Below, piece after piece: positions 8,807 through 19,307 of a stretch of DNA of 64,000 bases. A model generated the notes under the pieces. That model was not told the origin of the DNA. It did no database searches and saw only the letters and a program-made list of their open reading frames with translations. The stretch's first letter is position 1; each line of letters opens with the position of its first letter. The DNA comes from Sulfurisphaera ohwakuensis. Its GTDB lineage: Archaea > Thermoproteota > Thermoprotei_A > Sulfolobales > Sulfolobaceae. The translations under genes and the position numbers were made by a program. The stretch spans positions 558,001 to 622,000 of the forward strand of contig NZ_CP045484.1 in the NCBI RefSeq assembly GCF_009729055.1. The letters run 5' to 3'.

Positions 8807-9855
8807 TGGAAAATAATTAATATAATTACATTTTCATAAAACTGACTGAAATAGCACTTGACCTTCATGAGTTTCAGTATAATGGCTATAATAAAGACTC
8901 TAAGGTTTCAAAGTATGATATAGCATTTATTGGAAAATCGTTGCACAAGATAATTCTTACAAAAAATTTTCTAATACTTATATCTAATTTTAGTAAATAG
9001 GATAAGTTCTATCGTTTTTTATAGTAAGAATATTCACTATTGAGAATGGTTTATTTAAAAACTATCTTATCGTTAGGATTTTATGCAAACTGCTATATGA
9101 TAGTGAAGAGCTCGTAGGGAAGAACATTCTATATGAATTCCATAAAAAGTAAATTGAGAGGCTAGTTGAGAAGGCAATTTAACATAACTATTTATGATTA
9201 CTCTCAAATACGGAATTTTCAGCTAATATACAATGAGGGAAAGCAATAAGGATATAAGGTAAATCTTAAGAAACATATTTAGCATTATAATCCATTCAAT
9301 TAATTCTGATAAAGAATTCCATTTGAGAGAATCTAAAAACTTCTTTTCTAAGTCATCAAATTTACAAATTATACTTCGTCTACTAAAGAATTTTGTAAAT
9401 TAATATTAAGTGAAGAGAAATTTACCCATGAAATTTCACGATAATTTTAATTTATCACAGAAGTGCAAAAACTAAAACTCAGTATATATACACAAATAGG
9501 AGTGTATATAAATAATAATTAAGAGAAGACAATAGTCATTTTTTAAAGCGTTTAAGAGGAGTGACTAACCGATGCATACAGCTTATATGCACTTTGTAAT
9601 ACTGCAAAGCCATTGTTCTAAATAGTATAACAGTCAAGATATTTTATTTCTCAAATAACTACTTTTACATAATTTAAGGATTGCAATATCACTCATTTCT
9701 ATAATTATATAATCTTTGTAAAAAAGAAAGAATTACATAGAAGACCAGATTAATTATAATGATTATGCTAGTCTTCATACTATGATAAAGCATAAAAAAC
9801 AATAGCTTAATTAGTATATAAAGTAGTATCAGTAGTTATGAAGGTGTCTCATACT
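8807..9855. other. 1-kb gene-free stretch
   Basis: No frame with coding character is visible on either strand. A perfect 9-bp inverted repeat (TATATACAC and GTGTATATA, about 9486-9511) lies in the middle. The composition resembles the other decayed intergenic regions of this accessory block. Confidence 0.4.
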
Positions 9856-10200
9856 TCATACGTCTACTTCTATCCAACCGTTATTATCCCTAATTTGATA
9901 TGTTTTTAATCCTAGTTTCTCTTTTGGTGCATCTGGTGCTACATAAGGAGGTTCTAGCATTTGCCCAGTCCTTAGATCAAATAATGCTAAATGGCAGTAA
10001 CATCTAACGGTTAGTTTCTCTTCATCTAATTTACCTAAAATACACCTAGCGTGTGAACATACTGCATCCATTGCATAAAGATTACCGTTAACATTTGCGA
10101 TAAAAATCACTTTGTCCTCTACTTTAACTGCAGCACTTTTTGCTTTTTCTAAGGCCTTTGCCGAAATAGTTCTTTTCCATACCATAGGAAAAATAGACAA
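9856..10200 (-). CDS. Rieske [2Fe-2S] ferredoxin-type protein
   Basis: A 114-residue soluble Rieske domain protein. The two cluster-binding boxes are CSHARCILG (C48, H50) and [13 protein letters not shown] (C67, H70), 16 residues apart, so the 2-Cys/2-His ligand set is complete. There is no membrane anchor, so it is a ferredoxin-like electron carrier or an oxygenase/reductase component, not a bc1-type subunit. The second Met (residue 6) could be the real start. It stands alone, so its partner is unknown; a link to the aromatic oxygenases at 15-19 kb is possible but unproven. Confidence 0.85.
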   Translation of the reverse strand: MSIFPMVWKRTISAKALEKAKSAAVKVEDKVIFIANVNGNLYAMDAVCSHARCILGKLDEEKLTVRCYCHLALFDLRTGQMLEPPYVAPDAPKEKLGLKTYQIRDNNGWIEVDV

Positions 10201-10259
10201 ACAATATCTTATAACCTTTATTTTGTAAAGGTATTTAATTTAACATTGAGATAAGCTTA

Positions 10260-10281
10260 TCGTTTATAGATTTATAAACGA
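10260..10281. promoter_or_regulatory. Palindromic operator-like site upstream of the Rieske gene
   Basis: A perfect 9-bp inverted repeat, TCGTTTATA and TATAAACGA, is separated by 4 bp and centred about 70 bp upstream of the Rieske start on the minus strand. The symmetry suits a dimeric regulator. No terminator-like T-run follows. Confidence 0.35.
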
Positions 10282-11018
10282 ATTAAACAACTACGTGATA
10301 ATATAATGTTACAACGCTGTAACTAACCACAAAAAATGACATAACCAACGAAATAAGGGTTTAACAGTGCCCTAAGGTAAATTTATGTTATGTTGAATAT
10401 ATGTATGTTTTTATTTTTGCTATCCTAGTGAATGTCAGGTTACGAAAAAATATTACTGGTAGATGCTATTACATCTTTCTGTGTTCTAAAAGGACAAGTT
10501 GTACATCTAAATACTAATTGCTTTGCTGAATCCCACAATCTTTTTAGCAGATTCGTAAGTTTTTGTTAAATTCAAGCGTTAATTTATAAAGTAAAATCTG
10601 TCGTTAATCTGATAAAAAATCCAAGCAATTCATAAAGCAAATATTATCATAACCTTAAATGTTAAGGTGAGAAGCTCATGCCTTTAAGGTCTGACCGAGT
10701 ATAGTGAGAGTATTGTTGCTAATATAATAATATAAGTTACTATACTATCAATTTTTTCATATTTCACTTTTACTGGTTTTCTAATATAAATTAACTCTAT
10801 CGTTATAAGATATATTGATAAAACAGTTAAATTCAAAATGATCCAAAGATTAAGAGGTAACAAAATAAAATATAACGATGATAGACTAGAAAATAAAGTT
10901 AGAAAAACTATATAACCTGTAGCAAATATTGTGAATAAGAATTTTGTGGTAATATTCTGTGTTTTATAGTCATTATATACATTAATATGCTTGCAGATAG
11001 GGGAAGAATAGAGCTAAA

Positions 11019-12230
11019 CGGTACTCCCAAAATCACCTCCTTAAAAATAAACCTGTAGTATTAGTAAGCGTTTCCTCCGATTTATTTAAATAAATCTCTG
11101 CCTCAGATATATTTTCAATAATTTTTGAAATTAGTGATTTGAAAGTCCTCATTTTCACGTTATCCTTGAGGATCGTGTACAAGGAGTAAACGAGCACGGC
11201 AAGTAAGAAGATTAACATGCGGAAAATGAACTTTGTTGAACACGTAAAGGGGAGGAACGATTTAACACTCCTATAAGACGTTTCTATCGGATTCCTCACC
11301 TTGTTATATAACTCCAAGACCTTATTCTTGGGTAAATCGAGATTTGTAGCCCTAGCGAAGTAAACAACCTTCTTCTTTTTCCTCTTGATCTTCTCCCTGC
11401 GATACACGATCAGCCTAAACTTAACCTGCTCATCCTTACTACGCCTCTTACTATTCGTAATATATTCACCATCAAACTCCTCGTAGATCTTGACATCACC
11501 AACGGGAACTCCAATAATGTAGTTGAACTGGGATATGAATTTTATCACCTCAACCGTGTAAAATCCTGCATCAAGTGTTATCAGTTTAATCCTAAATCCC
11601 ATTGCAACCACTTGTTCAATCAAGACCTTGACAATCTCATCCTTTGTCATCCCATTAACTTGCGGTATGAAAGCAAGTATGAGGATTTTTCCTTCGTATT
11701 TCGTTGTAGCTGTTGCGTAGTTCCACGAGTATCCCTTTTCTGAGCTTCCCAAACCTTCTACAGGTTTTCCGTACCAAGTTATTGTTGTCCAATCTATTGA
11801 TAGTTCTATCTCCTTCACGCCCTTAAGTGTTTCGAGTGAGATTTGTTTCACTTGTTCCAGTGTTTTTTCCGCTACTTGTAACCCTTGTTCTTCAACGTAA
11901 TTCCTCACCGTTTGTGGTGATACGTTGTAAGCTCTGGAAACGTTTTCCACTGAATCTTTGTGTAATGATGCTGAGATCAAGGTTTTTGTAACTTCCTCTC
12001 CCTTTCTCCCTTGGAAGTTACTCATGGAAATTAATTTATACCCTATTTGTTGAGTGTTTAATGAGGGAATTGGCATTACCATGAGCCCTTATGGTAATAC
12101 CGATTCCCTCGCTTTAAACCTTTTTTCCCAATTTGTTGAATTCTTGATGTTGTTATAAACTTGGTTATGTTCAACAAATTTAATATTGTTCAATCAGAAT
12201 TATTTTTGTAAAATGATTTTGGGAGTACCG
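11019..12230 (-). mobile_element. ISH3-like insertion sequence (ISC1225-like)
   Basis: A 1212-bp element with 17-bp terminal inverted repeats, CGGTACTCCCAAAATCA at 11019-11035 and its exact complement at 12214-12230. TAAA flanks both ends (11015-11018 and 12231-12234), a likely target duplication. The length and single DDE transposase resemble ISC1225-type elements of the ISH3 group known in Sulfolobales. The family name is from memory. Confidence 0.8.
11033..12082 (-). CDS. DDE transposase, ISH3/IS4-like
   Basis: A 349-residue transposase. It has an N-terminal helical DNA-binding region with an HTH (VENVSRAYNVSPQTVRNYVE), a first catalytic Asp in ELSIDWTTI, a second in LITLDAGFY, and the C-terminal IETSYRSVKSF segment with the Glu (P-I-E-T) of the DDE triad. 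The frame is intact with complete TIRs outside, so the element may still be active. The first Met gives MVMPIPSL; the inner Met (MSNFQGRKG, about residue 19) could be the true start. Confidence 0.85.
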   Translation of the reverse strand: MVMPIPSLNTQQIGYKLISMSNFQGRKGEEVTKTLISASLHKDSVENVSRAYNVSPQTVRNYVEEQGLQVAEKTLEQVKQISLETLKGVKEIELSIDWTTITWYGKPVEGLGSSEKGYSWNYATATTKYEGKILILAFIPQVNGMTKDEIVKVLIEQVVAMGFRIKLITLDAGFYTVEVIKFISQFNYIIGVPVGDVKIYEEFDGEYITNSKRRSKDEQVKFRLIVYRREKIKRKKKKVVYFARATNLDLPKNKVLELYNKVRNPIETSYRSVKSFLPFTCSTKFIFRMLIFLLAVLVYSLYTILKDNVKMRTFKSLISKIIENISEAEIYLNKSEETLTNTTGLFLRR

Positions 12231-12582
12231 TAAAAGGAGAGGATATACTATGCTTATTGGCATTTTAAGTAAGAAATTATCAACAATTATGAAGGCTATA
12301 GGAATTGAATAAAATATTATTGCTAAATTTTTATAGTATTTGAAAATCTTATCATAATCCATCTTATATCACCGATCTCATGGTACAAAATATTGGAACC
12401 ATGGAGGGCTGTATGGAGAAGATGGCAAAGGTGATGAGTGCGGCTGTTCAAACATTGGATACGTTCCATCCCAGTAATTAGGAAGTGGATTAATACTATT
12501 AACAAAAGGCATAAAACTCACCGTTACTATATATTCCGAATTCTAAATAAGTATCTGTGGGAATAAGACCAAAAATCCAAAT

Positions 12583-13445
12583 TCAGCTTGCTCCTACAAT
12601 GTCATACAATGTAGTTTCCGGCCATGTACCGTATTCGCTAATAAATCCACTAAGTTGAGTAGAAAATTGTGAAGTATAAAACGAAACAGCGAATACAATA
12701 ATACCAGGCAAACTCGCTGCGACACTTATGATCCCTGAAATTCCCTCAACATACGTTGATATTTCAGATATTAGATTTGTTTCATATTCTAGCTCACTTG
12801 TGGGAACTGCGTTCTTAATAACTACTAACCTTGTCACTCCCCAAATAAAATAATATGTGTAGCATTTTATTATGGGATCGAAAGTTATTGGATCACTATT
12901 ATTAATATACATAGTTACCTCGTTATTGCTAATTTCAGCAGTAATAATACTACTATTGTAACTCATGTCTATCAAACCGCTTATAAGCGAGATATTATTA
13001 CTGCTGGTGTCTTCAACCACAAATCCTTTAGCTCTTAGACCTTCTACATTGGCATTAATCGTTACATTGTAACAATTATTACTTAAAGGATTCCTAGTAT
13101 AATTGAACCAATAAAACCAGCTAGTGGTAGAGATATATGCACTCTCTGGTATAATTCCACTTATTGTCTTAACATTATGAATAATTTTAACAGTACTATT
13201 CATTCCGTTAGGTGTAGGGATCGTGACAAGAATTCTAGCCGCTATAACGTATGCTTTACTTTGTAAAATCTCCCGTGATCTTTATAATAGTAAACTGAGT
13301 TAGGACATTATTTATACCTATGGATAACGTACCAGAAGTAAATCTATTTTCTAAGATGAAGACAGCTAATTTATCCATGTCATTAATAGATTCAGTATCT
13401 ACATTATTAGCAATATCCCCCCCTTGATTGCTCTCATCATCTGGG
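12583..13445 (-). pseudogene. Decayed exported/surface protein gene
   Basis: The longest open part (12583-13203) encodes 206 residues rich in Asn/Thr with many N-x-S/T sequons and a C-terminal hydrophobic segment (ISGIISVAASLPGIIVFAVSF), as in Sulfolobales S-layer-associated proteins. Upstream, the same frame continues as AYVIAARILVTIPTPNG without a start. A one-base frameshift near 13255 links it to another open segment (DMDKLAVFILENRF, about 13260-13445). More frame breaks follow. It is a broken gene whose original function is unknown. Confidence 0.5.
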
Positions 13446-13589
13446 TAAATATTTCTCCAGCTTCAGTTTTCTTACTCTCTCTCCTAGTAATAATACCTTC
13501 AGCAATAACGTTCAAATACAGACATCTATAGCCTAAAGTGTTAAAAAATTTGAGCGTAATAGTTCTAAAGTAAAATATTAACATTTATA

Positions 13590-14120
13590 TGAAAATCATT
13601 ATAGTTATACTTTACGTTAAAAATATAAGAAATATTTTCTTATTACTAACTATGTTTAATAAGTAATAGCATAGAAAATAAGGTCAAAAATACTTAGATA
13701 AGTTATGAGTAAATGCCATAATTTTTATGGGACTGTTATCATGTAGTTATGAAATTCGAAAAAAGTATTTGTAATATTATATCAAATTATTATTAATATT
13801 AATTTGGTTAATCATCTTCAAATAAGTCTCTCTAAGGTGTTTTGTCTGGATTGAGAGGATGTGAGAATAAATAACCTCTAGTTTTTAGGTAACTATACAA
13901 AGACATCAACCTTTATAAACAAACATTTTTAAACAATATTTCTCTTCACATTTACAGATCTTTTTAATAAATTATATTATAAAAGATTTTTATGAATGCT
14001 ATAACATTTTTATAAACACTTTTTGAAATTAATGAATGTTTCAGAATATCCCCTCAGTAACTTTCCTATAAAGCTCATCGTTAATCTCTTTAGTAGAAAT
14101 TTAATTGTGGAATTTACAAA
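13590..14120. other. Intergenic, nothing recognised
   Basis: About 530 bp of A+T-rich DNA without a plausible gene between the broken surface-protein gene and the peroxiredoxin promoter. Confidence 0.4.
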
Positions 14121-14125
14121 AAGAA

Positions 14126-14140
14126 TTTAAACTATAAAAG
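14126..14140 (+). promoter_or_regulatory. Promoter of the peroxiredoxin gene
   Basis: TTTAAACTATAAAAG contains a TATA-like box 23-28 bp upstream of the ATG at 14154. This is the position expected for a leaderless transcript. Confidence 0.45.
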
Positions 14141-14153
14141 ATATATCTATTTA

Positions 14154-14618
14154 ATGAAAGTCGGAGATAAAGCACCATTGTTTGAAGGGATAACTGATAC
14201 TGGAGAGAAGTTTTCTTTATCAGATTATATAGGAAAACATGATATCGTACTTTATTTCTATCCTAAAGATGATACTCCAGGATGTACAAGGGAAGCTTGT
14301 GCATTTAGGGATAATTGGAACCTTCTACAAGGCTATGATGTTGTAGTCATAGGTATAAGTTCTGATGATGTGGAATCTCATAAAAAGTTTAAGCAAAAGT
14401 ATAATTTACCGTTTATACTTATCAGTGACCCGGACAAGAAAATCAGAGAATTATATGGAGCAAAGGGCTTTATTTTACCCGCTAGGATTACATTTGTAAT
14501 TGATAAAAAAGGGATCATACGCCATATTTATAATTCTCAACTTAATCCAGAAAACCATGTTAAAGAAGCTTTAAAAACTCTAGAAATGCTTAAGAAAGAA
14601 GAGGAATCAGTAAGCTGA
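14154..14618 (+). CDS. bcp: Thioredoxin-dependent peroxiredoxin, Bcp/PrxQ type
   Basis: A 154-residue peroxiredoxin with the Bcp signature [18 protein letters not shown]44 is the peroxidatic and C49 the resolving cysteine, with T41 and the conserved Arg of the active site nearby. It reduces hydrogen peroxide and organic peroxides using a thioredoxin-like donor in the cytoplasm. Its 3' end overlaps the end of the convergent regulator gene by 12 bp. It sits beside oxygen-using enzymes, which fits protection against peroxide. Confidence 0.9.
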   Translation: MKVGDKAPLFEGITDTGEKFSLSDYIGKHDIVLYFYPKDDTPGCTREACAFRDNWNLLQGYDVVVIGISSDDVESHKKFKQKYNLPFILISDPDKKIRELYGAKGFILPARITFVIDKKGIIRHIYNSQLNPENHVKEALKTLEMLKKEEESVS

Positions 14619-15272
14619 TTTTAATAAGTAAGTTATAATTTTTTTCTGTGCATTTCTTAAATGGTAAAGGAAAGTAACTTTGCTAATATTCAATAACCTG
14701 GCAATTTCATCAGCGGTTGCTCTTCTTGGATAATCAAGATAACCTCTCGATAAAGCCACCATCAAGACTTTCCTTTCCATGTCAGTTAAATCTAGAGTAA
14801 AAGAGGGGTTAAAATCTTCAGTCCTTATCTCTTCTATTTTGCCTAGGCTTCTTAATTCTTCAAATAATTCGTTTAAATTTTTACTATGGGTAACAAAACT
14901 CCATAACTCAGAATTCCCTTTTATTTTATTTCCAAGTATTAGAACTTCTTTGTCATATAGCACTCCAGCAATAGAACCTCTATAAGTATTGAGAAAATCC
15001 ACGTAGTAGCCGTCTTTAAGTTTACTTATATTCATAACTTTCACGACGCTTTTATGATCTTTCATCAATTTTATTGCTTCTTTATCTGTTGAATTGATCA
15101 TAATTCTACTTCGTAAGTAATTCTTGTTTGGATAGACTTGTAGATTAATTGTATATGCATCATATGGCATATGATGTGTCCAACAATCTTCGTGAACCAC
15201 TTTTATATCTACTTTTTTAATCATCATTATATTGTACTTTTTTAAAAATATAAGCATATCTATGTCAATCAT
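14607..15272 (-). CDS. Bat-like HTH regulator (bacterioopsin-activator type)
   Basis: The protein ends with an HTH_10-type DNA-binding domain: [20 protein letters not shown], then [30 protein letters not shown]. The N-terminal half has the HEDCWTHH stretch common to archaeal members of this family and would sense a ligand. The likely start is the paired Met at about 15227 or 15224 ([15 protein letters not shown]); the longer frame from 15272 adds unrelated residues. It is divergent from the aromatic hydroxylation genes and is the obvious candidate to regulate them, though this is inference. Confidence 0.8.
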   Translation of the reverse strand: MIDIDMLIFLKKYNIMMIKKVDIKVVHEDCWTHHMPYDAYTINLQVYPNKNYLRSRIMINSTDKEAIKLMKDHKSVVKVMNISKLKDGYYVDFLNTYRGSIAGVLYDKEVLILGNKIKGNSELWSFVTHSKNLNELFEELRSLGKIEEIRTEDFNPSFTLDLTDMERKVLMVALSRGYLDYPRRATADEIARLLNISKVTFLYHLRNAQKKIITYLLKSAY

Positions 15273-15291
15273 TACAATTGCTTTTAAAGAA

Positions 15292-15307
15292 TTTCATATA
15301 TATGAAA
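15292..15307. promoter_or_regulatory. Perfect palindrome between regulator and hpaC
   Basis: TTTCATATATATGAAA is a perfect 16-bp palindrome. It lies between the start of the Bat-like regulator and the flavin reductase gene. It is a possible operator for autoregulation. Confidence 0.35.
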
Positions 15308-15439
15308 GGTTTGAGATTTTATTACGAGATTACCTCATGATGCTTTAAGGATTAATATATCTTCCTAATTTAGTGAGTAATTTTAGGAAATATCATTCTT
15401 CTTTCAACTGCAACTGTATATAACGTGTTTCATAATTAA

Positions 15440-15448
15440 CTTAAATCT
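15440..15448 (+). promoter_or_regulatory. TATA-like promoter of hpaC
   Basis: The CTTAAATC box is about 26 bp before the ATG at 15470, suitable for a leaderless message. Confidence 0.4.
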
Positions 15449-15469
15449 GATTATTCCTTACATAATACT

Positions 15470-15940
15470 ATGGCTGAAGTGATAAAGAGTATAATGAGGA
15501 AATTTCCTTTAGGTGTTGCTATAATTACAACTGTTTGGAAAGGAGAATTAGTTGGAATGACAGTCAACACTTTTAACTCTCTCTCATTAAACCCTCCATT
15601 AGTTTCATTTTTTGCAGATAGAATGAAGGGGAATGACATTCCTTATAAAGAATCAAAGTATTTTGTAGTTAATTTTACCGACAACGAAGAGCTTTTTAAT
15701 ATCTTTGCACTTAAACCAGTTAAGGAGAGATTTAGGGAAATAAAATATAAGGAAGGAATAGGAGGTTGTCCAATATTATATGATTCTTATGCGTACATAG
15801 AAGCTAAACTCTATGACACGATTGATGTAGGAGATCATTCAATAATAGTAGGGGAAGTAATTGATGGTTACCAGATCAGAGATAACTTTACACCACTTGT
15901 TTATATGAATAGAAAATACTATAAACTCTTTAGCTTGTAA
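15470..15940 (+). CDS. hpaC: Flavin reductase, HpaC-type
   Basis: This 156-residue FMN/FAD-binding split-barrel protein has the family start MRKFPLGVAIITT, then NTFNSLSLNPPLVSFF for flavin binding, and GDHSIIVGEV near the end. It uses NADH to make reduced flavin that diffuses to the monooxygenase component. The hpaB-type partner is encoded at 16949-18424, so this is the reductase half of a two-component 4-hydroxyphenylacetate 3-monooxygenase-type system. The structure of an S. tokodaii HpaC is known. It has its own promoter and is followed 60 bp later by the dioxygenase gene. Confidence 0.88.
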   Translation: MAEVIKSIMRKFPLGVAIITTVWKGELVGMTVNTFNSLSLNPPLVSFFADRMKGNDIPYKESKYFVVNFTDNEELFNIFALKPVKERFREIKYKEGIGGCPILYDSYAYIEAKLYDTIDVGDHSIIVGEVIDGYQIRDNFTPLVYMNRKYYKLFSL

Positions 15941-15970
15941 GCTTATTCCTTTAATAAGTTTAATATACCA

Positions 15971-15978
15971 TTTATTTA
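15971..15978 (+). promoter_or_regulatory. TATA-like promoter of the dioxygenase operon
   Basis: TTTATTTA lies 24-31 bp upstream of the ATG at 16002. That supports a leaderless start for the three-gene operon. Confidence 0.4.
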
Positions 15979-16001
15979 ACCTTTTTCGATAGACTTATTT
16001 G

Positions 16002-16952
16002 ATGATTGATATCCTACGTTTATCTCATGTGGGAATAAGAGTTACGGATCTAGAGAAAGCAAGATATTTTTACGTAGATCTGCTAGGATTTGTGGAAACA
16101 GAAAAGGATGGTGACTATATATATTTAAGGGGCATTGATGAAGGACAACATCACAGCTTAGTTCTTAAAAAGGCTGACTCTCCAGGTTTGTCATATATTG
16201 GATTTAGAGTAAGAAGAGCTGAGGAGCTCGATAAGGCTAAAGAGGAATTGCAAAAGTTTAATTTAAAATTTACTAAGTTCAAGGAGAGGGGTGTTGAGGA
16301 AGCTATACTCTTTGAGACTCCTCAAGGCATGCCGTTTCTAATTTATTATGATATGGAATATGTTGGAGATATGAGAATGAAGTTTTATGCACATAGAGGT
16401 GTTTCACCAGTAAGGTTAGCACATGTAAATTATGTAGTTAAAGATATTGAGGAAGAGATTCAATTCCTCAAAAACTTTATGGGCTATTACGAAACCGAAT
16501 GGTTCCTAGGAAAAGATAATCAAACTAGAGAAGTAATTTGGCTTACAAGAAGGGGAGATTCACATGAAATCGCAATTGCTAAAAGTCAAAAAAATGTTCC
16601 AGGATTTCACCACGAGACTTACTATGTTCATGAGTTAAGAGATGTTATTAGGGCAGCTGATATTATAGCTTCAGCAGAATTATGGGATAGTATTGAGAGG
16701 GGTCCGGGTAGACATGGAGCTACGGAGGGTTATTATATTTATCTTAGAGATTTTGATAAAAACAGGATTGAGTTCTTTACAGAGGATTACGTAGTTTTGG
16801 ATCCAGATAAATGGAAACCCGTAGTATGGAGAAATGAACAATTTAGATATAGGAGTGATTTTTGGGGAAGACCAATTCCCCAATCTTGGTTAACTGAATG
16901 GGTTCCCGTGGAGGACATTTCCACGGGTAAATTAAAGGGGTGGTCTATTTGA
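16002..16952 (+). CDS. Extradiol ring-cleavage dioxygenase (catechol 2,3-dioxygenase type)
   Basis: A two-module vicinal oxygen chelate protein of about 316 residues. The N-terminal module ([20 protein letters not shown]) is structural. The C-terminal module holds the Fe(II) ligands: H141 in LAHVNYVV, H203 or H204 in [10 protein letters not shown], and E257 in RIEFF. It opens catechol-type rings, such as homoprotocatechuate, next to one hydroxyl. A TTG at 15999 precedes the ATG at 16002; the ATG is the better start. It overlaps the next gene (TTGA). Confidence 0.88.
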   Translation: MIDILRLSHVGIRVTDLEKARYFYVDLLGFVETEKDGDYIYLRGIDEGQHHSLVLKKADSPGLSYIGFRVRRAEELDKAKEELQKFNLKFTKFKERGVEEAILFETPQGMPFLIYYDMEYVGDMRMKFYAHRGVSPVRLAHVNYVVKDIEEEIQFLKNFMGYYETEWFLGKDNQTREVIWLTRRGDSHEIAIAKSQKNVPGFHHETYYVHELRDVIRAADIIASAELWDSIERGPGRHGATEGYYIYLRDFDKNRIEFFTEDYVVLDPDKWKPVVWRNEQFRYRSDFWGRPIPQSWLTEWVPVEDISTGKLKGWSI

Positions 16953-18424
16953 TTAGGAAGGGAGAAGACTATATAAAAAGTATAAAGGTACATCATCCAG
17001 TAGTCTACTATGAGGGAGAAGTAGTAGAAGATATAACTGAACATCCAGCATTTAAAATACCGGTGAGAACAGTAGCTAAATACTACGATCTCCATTGGGA
17101 TCCAGAATACTCAAAATATCTAAGAGTATATAATCCAGATGTAGGTGAAGAGACCAGTATTAGCTTTTTGAGGCCAAGAAATAAGCAAGATTTAGCTAAA
17201 TTGAGAGATGGCTTAATAAAGATATATGATTTCTATAGAGGATTTTTCGGCAGAAGCCCAGACTATCTAAATGTTTGGACTACAGTGTTTTACGCCCATG
17301 CAGAAGACTATTTTGGAAAGCATTTTGGCTCTAAGTTCATGGAGAACATGATAGAGATTTACAGAGAAGCTACTAAAAATGACTTGTTCTATACTCATGC
17401 AATAGTGGCACCGATGTATGATAGATCGAGACCGCCATCCCAATGGGAGGATCCATACATTCAAGTTGGGATTGTTGAAGAGAAACCTGATGGTGTTATA
17501 GTAAGAGGAGCTGCTATGCTAAGTACTGCCGGTCCCTATTCAGAAATGTTATGGTATTTACCAAATATTAGAAGAGATACTGATCCTAGATATGCAATAT
17601 ATTTCTCTATTCCTACAGAGACAAAAGGTGTTAAATTCTTAGCAAGAAGAGGTTTCCCTCCAAGAGAAGGAGGAGAATTTGAATATCCTATATCATCCAA
17701 ATTTGAAGAGAGCGATGCCATACTAGTCTTTGATAATGTTTTCGTACCCTACGATAGAATAATATTCTTCAAAAAACCAGAATTAATTGAAGATTTGATG
17801 TGGCATACTGTTAGTTTAAGAGGATGGTTCAACTGGCATTTTGTTATACAACACTACTCTAGACTTAAGTTCTTAGCAGGATTAGCAATAGCTGTAGCAG
17901 AGGCTGCTGGTATAAATAACTTCATAAATGTTCAAGAAAAAATTGGTGAAATATTAATTTATGTCGCATTAAATGAAGCTGCACTTTATGCTTCAGTTGA
18001 AAGGGCTCAAGAATTACCGAATATAACAAGACCAGATCCCTACATTTCTATTTCAGCAAGTCATTTTAACATGAAGGCTGTTCCAAGGGCTAACGAAATT
18101 TTGAGATTAATATCAGCCGGTTCATCAATTCCAGTTCCTGCAGGAATTAAAGATTTCGAAAACCCAGAAGAGAGGAGATTGTTAGATAAGTATATGGCAA
18201 TGAAAGGACTAAATGCTTTAGAGAGGGTAAAGCTATTTAACTTATTATGGGATGTTATAGGATCTGAGTCTGGAATGAGGTATGAGCAGTATGATAGATT
18301 TAGTAGAGGTGATCCGACAATAAGATGGGCACAAACTTACACGGAGGTATTTAAAGATAGGAAAAATGAATTTGTAAAATTAGTTAAAGAAATAATGGAT
18401 CAAATGCCAAATCCTAAAGCATAA
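16949..18424 (+). CDS. hpaB: 4-hydroxyphenylacetate 3-monooxygenase-type oxygenase, HpaB
   Basis: The reduced-flavin-dependent oxygenase of a two-component aromatic hydroxylase, about 491 residues with an acyl-CoA-dehydrogenase-like fold. Residues corresponding to the catalytic set of Thermus HpaB are seen: R102 and Y106 in FGRSPDYLN, and H150 in YTHAIV. It hydroxylates a phenol ortho to the hydroxyl, giving the catechol for the ring-cleaving enzyme just upstream. I choose TTG 16949, which overlaps the previous stop and gives the usual [11 protein letters not shown] start. GTG 16940 is an alternative. Confidence 0.88.
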   Translation: MIRKGEDYIKSIKVHHPVVYYEGEVVEDITEHPAFKIPVRTVAKYYDLHWDPEYSKYLRVYNPDVGEETSISFLRPRNKQDLAKLRDGLIKIYDFYRGFFGRSPDYLNVWTTVFYAHAEDYFGKHFGSKFMENMIEIYREATKNDLFYTHAIVAPMYDRSRPPSQWEDPYIQVGIVEEKPDGVIVRGAAMLSTAGPYSEMLWYLPNIRRDTDPRYAIYFSIPTETKGVKFLARRGFPPREGGEFEYPISSKFEESDAILVFDNVFVPYDRIIFFKKPELIEDLMWHTVSLRGWFNWHFVIQHYSRLKFLAGLAIAVAEAAGINNFINVQEKIGEILIYVALNEAALYASVERAQELPNITRPDPYISISASHFNMKAVPRANEILRLISAGSSIPVPAGIKDFENPEERRLLDKYMAMKGLNALERVKLFNLLWDVIGSESGMRYEQYDRFSRGDPTIRWAQTYTEVFKDRKNEFVKLVKEIMDQMPNPKA

Positions 18425-18425
18425 G

Positions 18426-19307
18426 GTGTTATTCAGTTTGACAAAGTTTTTATCTTTTTTAGTTAATAATACTAGAAAGTTAGGAATTCTAAATGGAAAT
18501 TATGTATATGAAGTAAAGGATTTTTATTCTACTGAGCCTAAAGGTGAGGCTTATAATATCGAAGAAATAGAGTTTGACATACCAATTACACCATCAGCGA
18601 TCATTTGTACTTTAGTAAATACTCCGGGAATGATAGGGGTTAAGGATAAAAGTGAAGCAAGAGAATTTATAAAATCTCCAAAGTTCTTCCTTAAACTGCC
18701 CTCTGTAGCAATTCCTCATAAAAAACCTATAATAACTCCTAAAGATGCAATAAGACCGGAAGTAGAAATTGGAGTAATTACAAGAAAAATAAAGAGGGGT
18801 GCTACGCTTGACGAAATTAAGAAAAACATAATTGGTTATACAGTATTTAACGATATAACTTACCCTCCCGGAATAAAAGAAGATTCTTATTATGCATATA
18901 GGAGAGATCCCATTGATGGGAAAGTTAAAAAATTATTAATTAGGGGAACTCATTTCAGAAATAAGGTAAGGGACTCCTTTGCTCCATTCGGACCATGGAT
19001 AGTTACACCAGAAGAGATTGATGATGTTAACTCGCTAGAAATGAAGAGCTATTACGATGGCAAACTGGTTCAAGAAGGCAATTCTGAGGATTTTATCTTT
19101 TCCATAGAAGATATCATATTAGAGTTAACTAAATATGTAACTTTACCAGAGTTTTCTTTAATATCGTCTGGAAGTGTAGGATATATAGGTGCTGAAGATG
19201 TTTCGGAGTTCTCATTAAAACCAGTTAATAATGCGATTATGAGTGCTGAAGTTGAAAAGATAGGTAGACTTGAGAATCCTACTATAATTGATGAGAATAA
19301 CGTTTAA
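18426..19307 (+). CDS. Fumarylacetoacetate hydrolase family protein
   Basis: A 293-residue FAH-fold enzyme. It contains [15 protein letters not shown] (E-x-E metal ligands), [20 protein letters not shown] and [11 protein letters not shown] near the end. FAH family members hydrolyse, isomerise or decarboxylate products of ring cleavage, here the product of the extradiol dioxygenase. It is the third gene of the operon and starts just after the hpaB stop at GTG 18426. Its last 26 bp overlap the convergent antiporter gene. Confidence 0.85.
   Translation: MLFSLTKFLSFLVNNTRKLGILNGNYVYEVKDFYSTEPKGEAYNIEEIEFDIPITPSAIICTLVNTPGMIGVKDKSEAREFIKSPKFFLKLPSVAIPHKKPIITPKDAIRPEVEIGVITRKIKRGATLDEIKKNIIGYTVFNDITYPPGIKEDSYYAYRRDPIDGKVKKLLIRGTHFRNKVRDSFAPFGPWIVTPEEIDDVNSLEMKSYYDGKLVQEGNSEDFIFSIEDIILELTKYVTLPEFSLISSGSVGYIGAEDVSEFSLKPVNNAIMSAEVEKIGRLENPTIIDENNV

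Larger units (their letters stand above)
10684..12362 (-). pseudogene. Membrane protein gene split by an IS element
   Basis: Two hydrophobic coding remnants flank the ISH3-like element. The N-terminal part (12231-12362) reads MDYDKIFKYYKNLAIIFYSI and a second hydrophobic segment. The C-terminal part (11018 down to the stop at 10684) encodes further membrane segments (FATGYIVFLTLF, NLWIILNLTVLSIYLI) and a final YIIILATILSLY helix. When the element and one TAAA target copy are removed, the two frames differ by one base, so a frameshift is present too. The family is not recognised. It was probably a small polytopic membrane protein. Confidence 0.5.

Noticed and set aside
10432-10569. 46-codon plus-strand frame starting MSGYEKILLVDAITSF
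   Set aside because: It looks protein-like but is short, isolated and without a promoter I can point to. It may be a gene fragment, so it is not listed.
12323-12505. 60-codon minus-strand frame near the ISH3-like element
   Set aside because: It has poor composition, overlaps the broken membrane-protein start and resembles nothing. A short plus-strand frame (12379-12480) is equally unconvincing.
15158-15176. Palindrome CATCATATGGCATATGATG inside the Bat-like regulator gene
   Set aside because: It falls in codons for the conserved HHMPYDA segment, so the symmetry is most simply explained by coding constraint.
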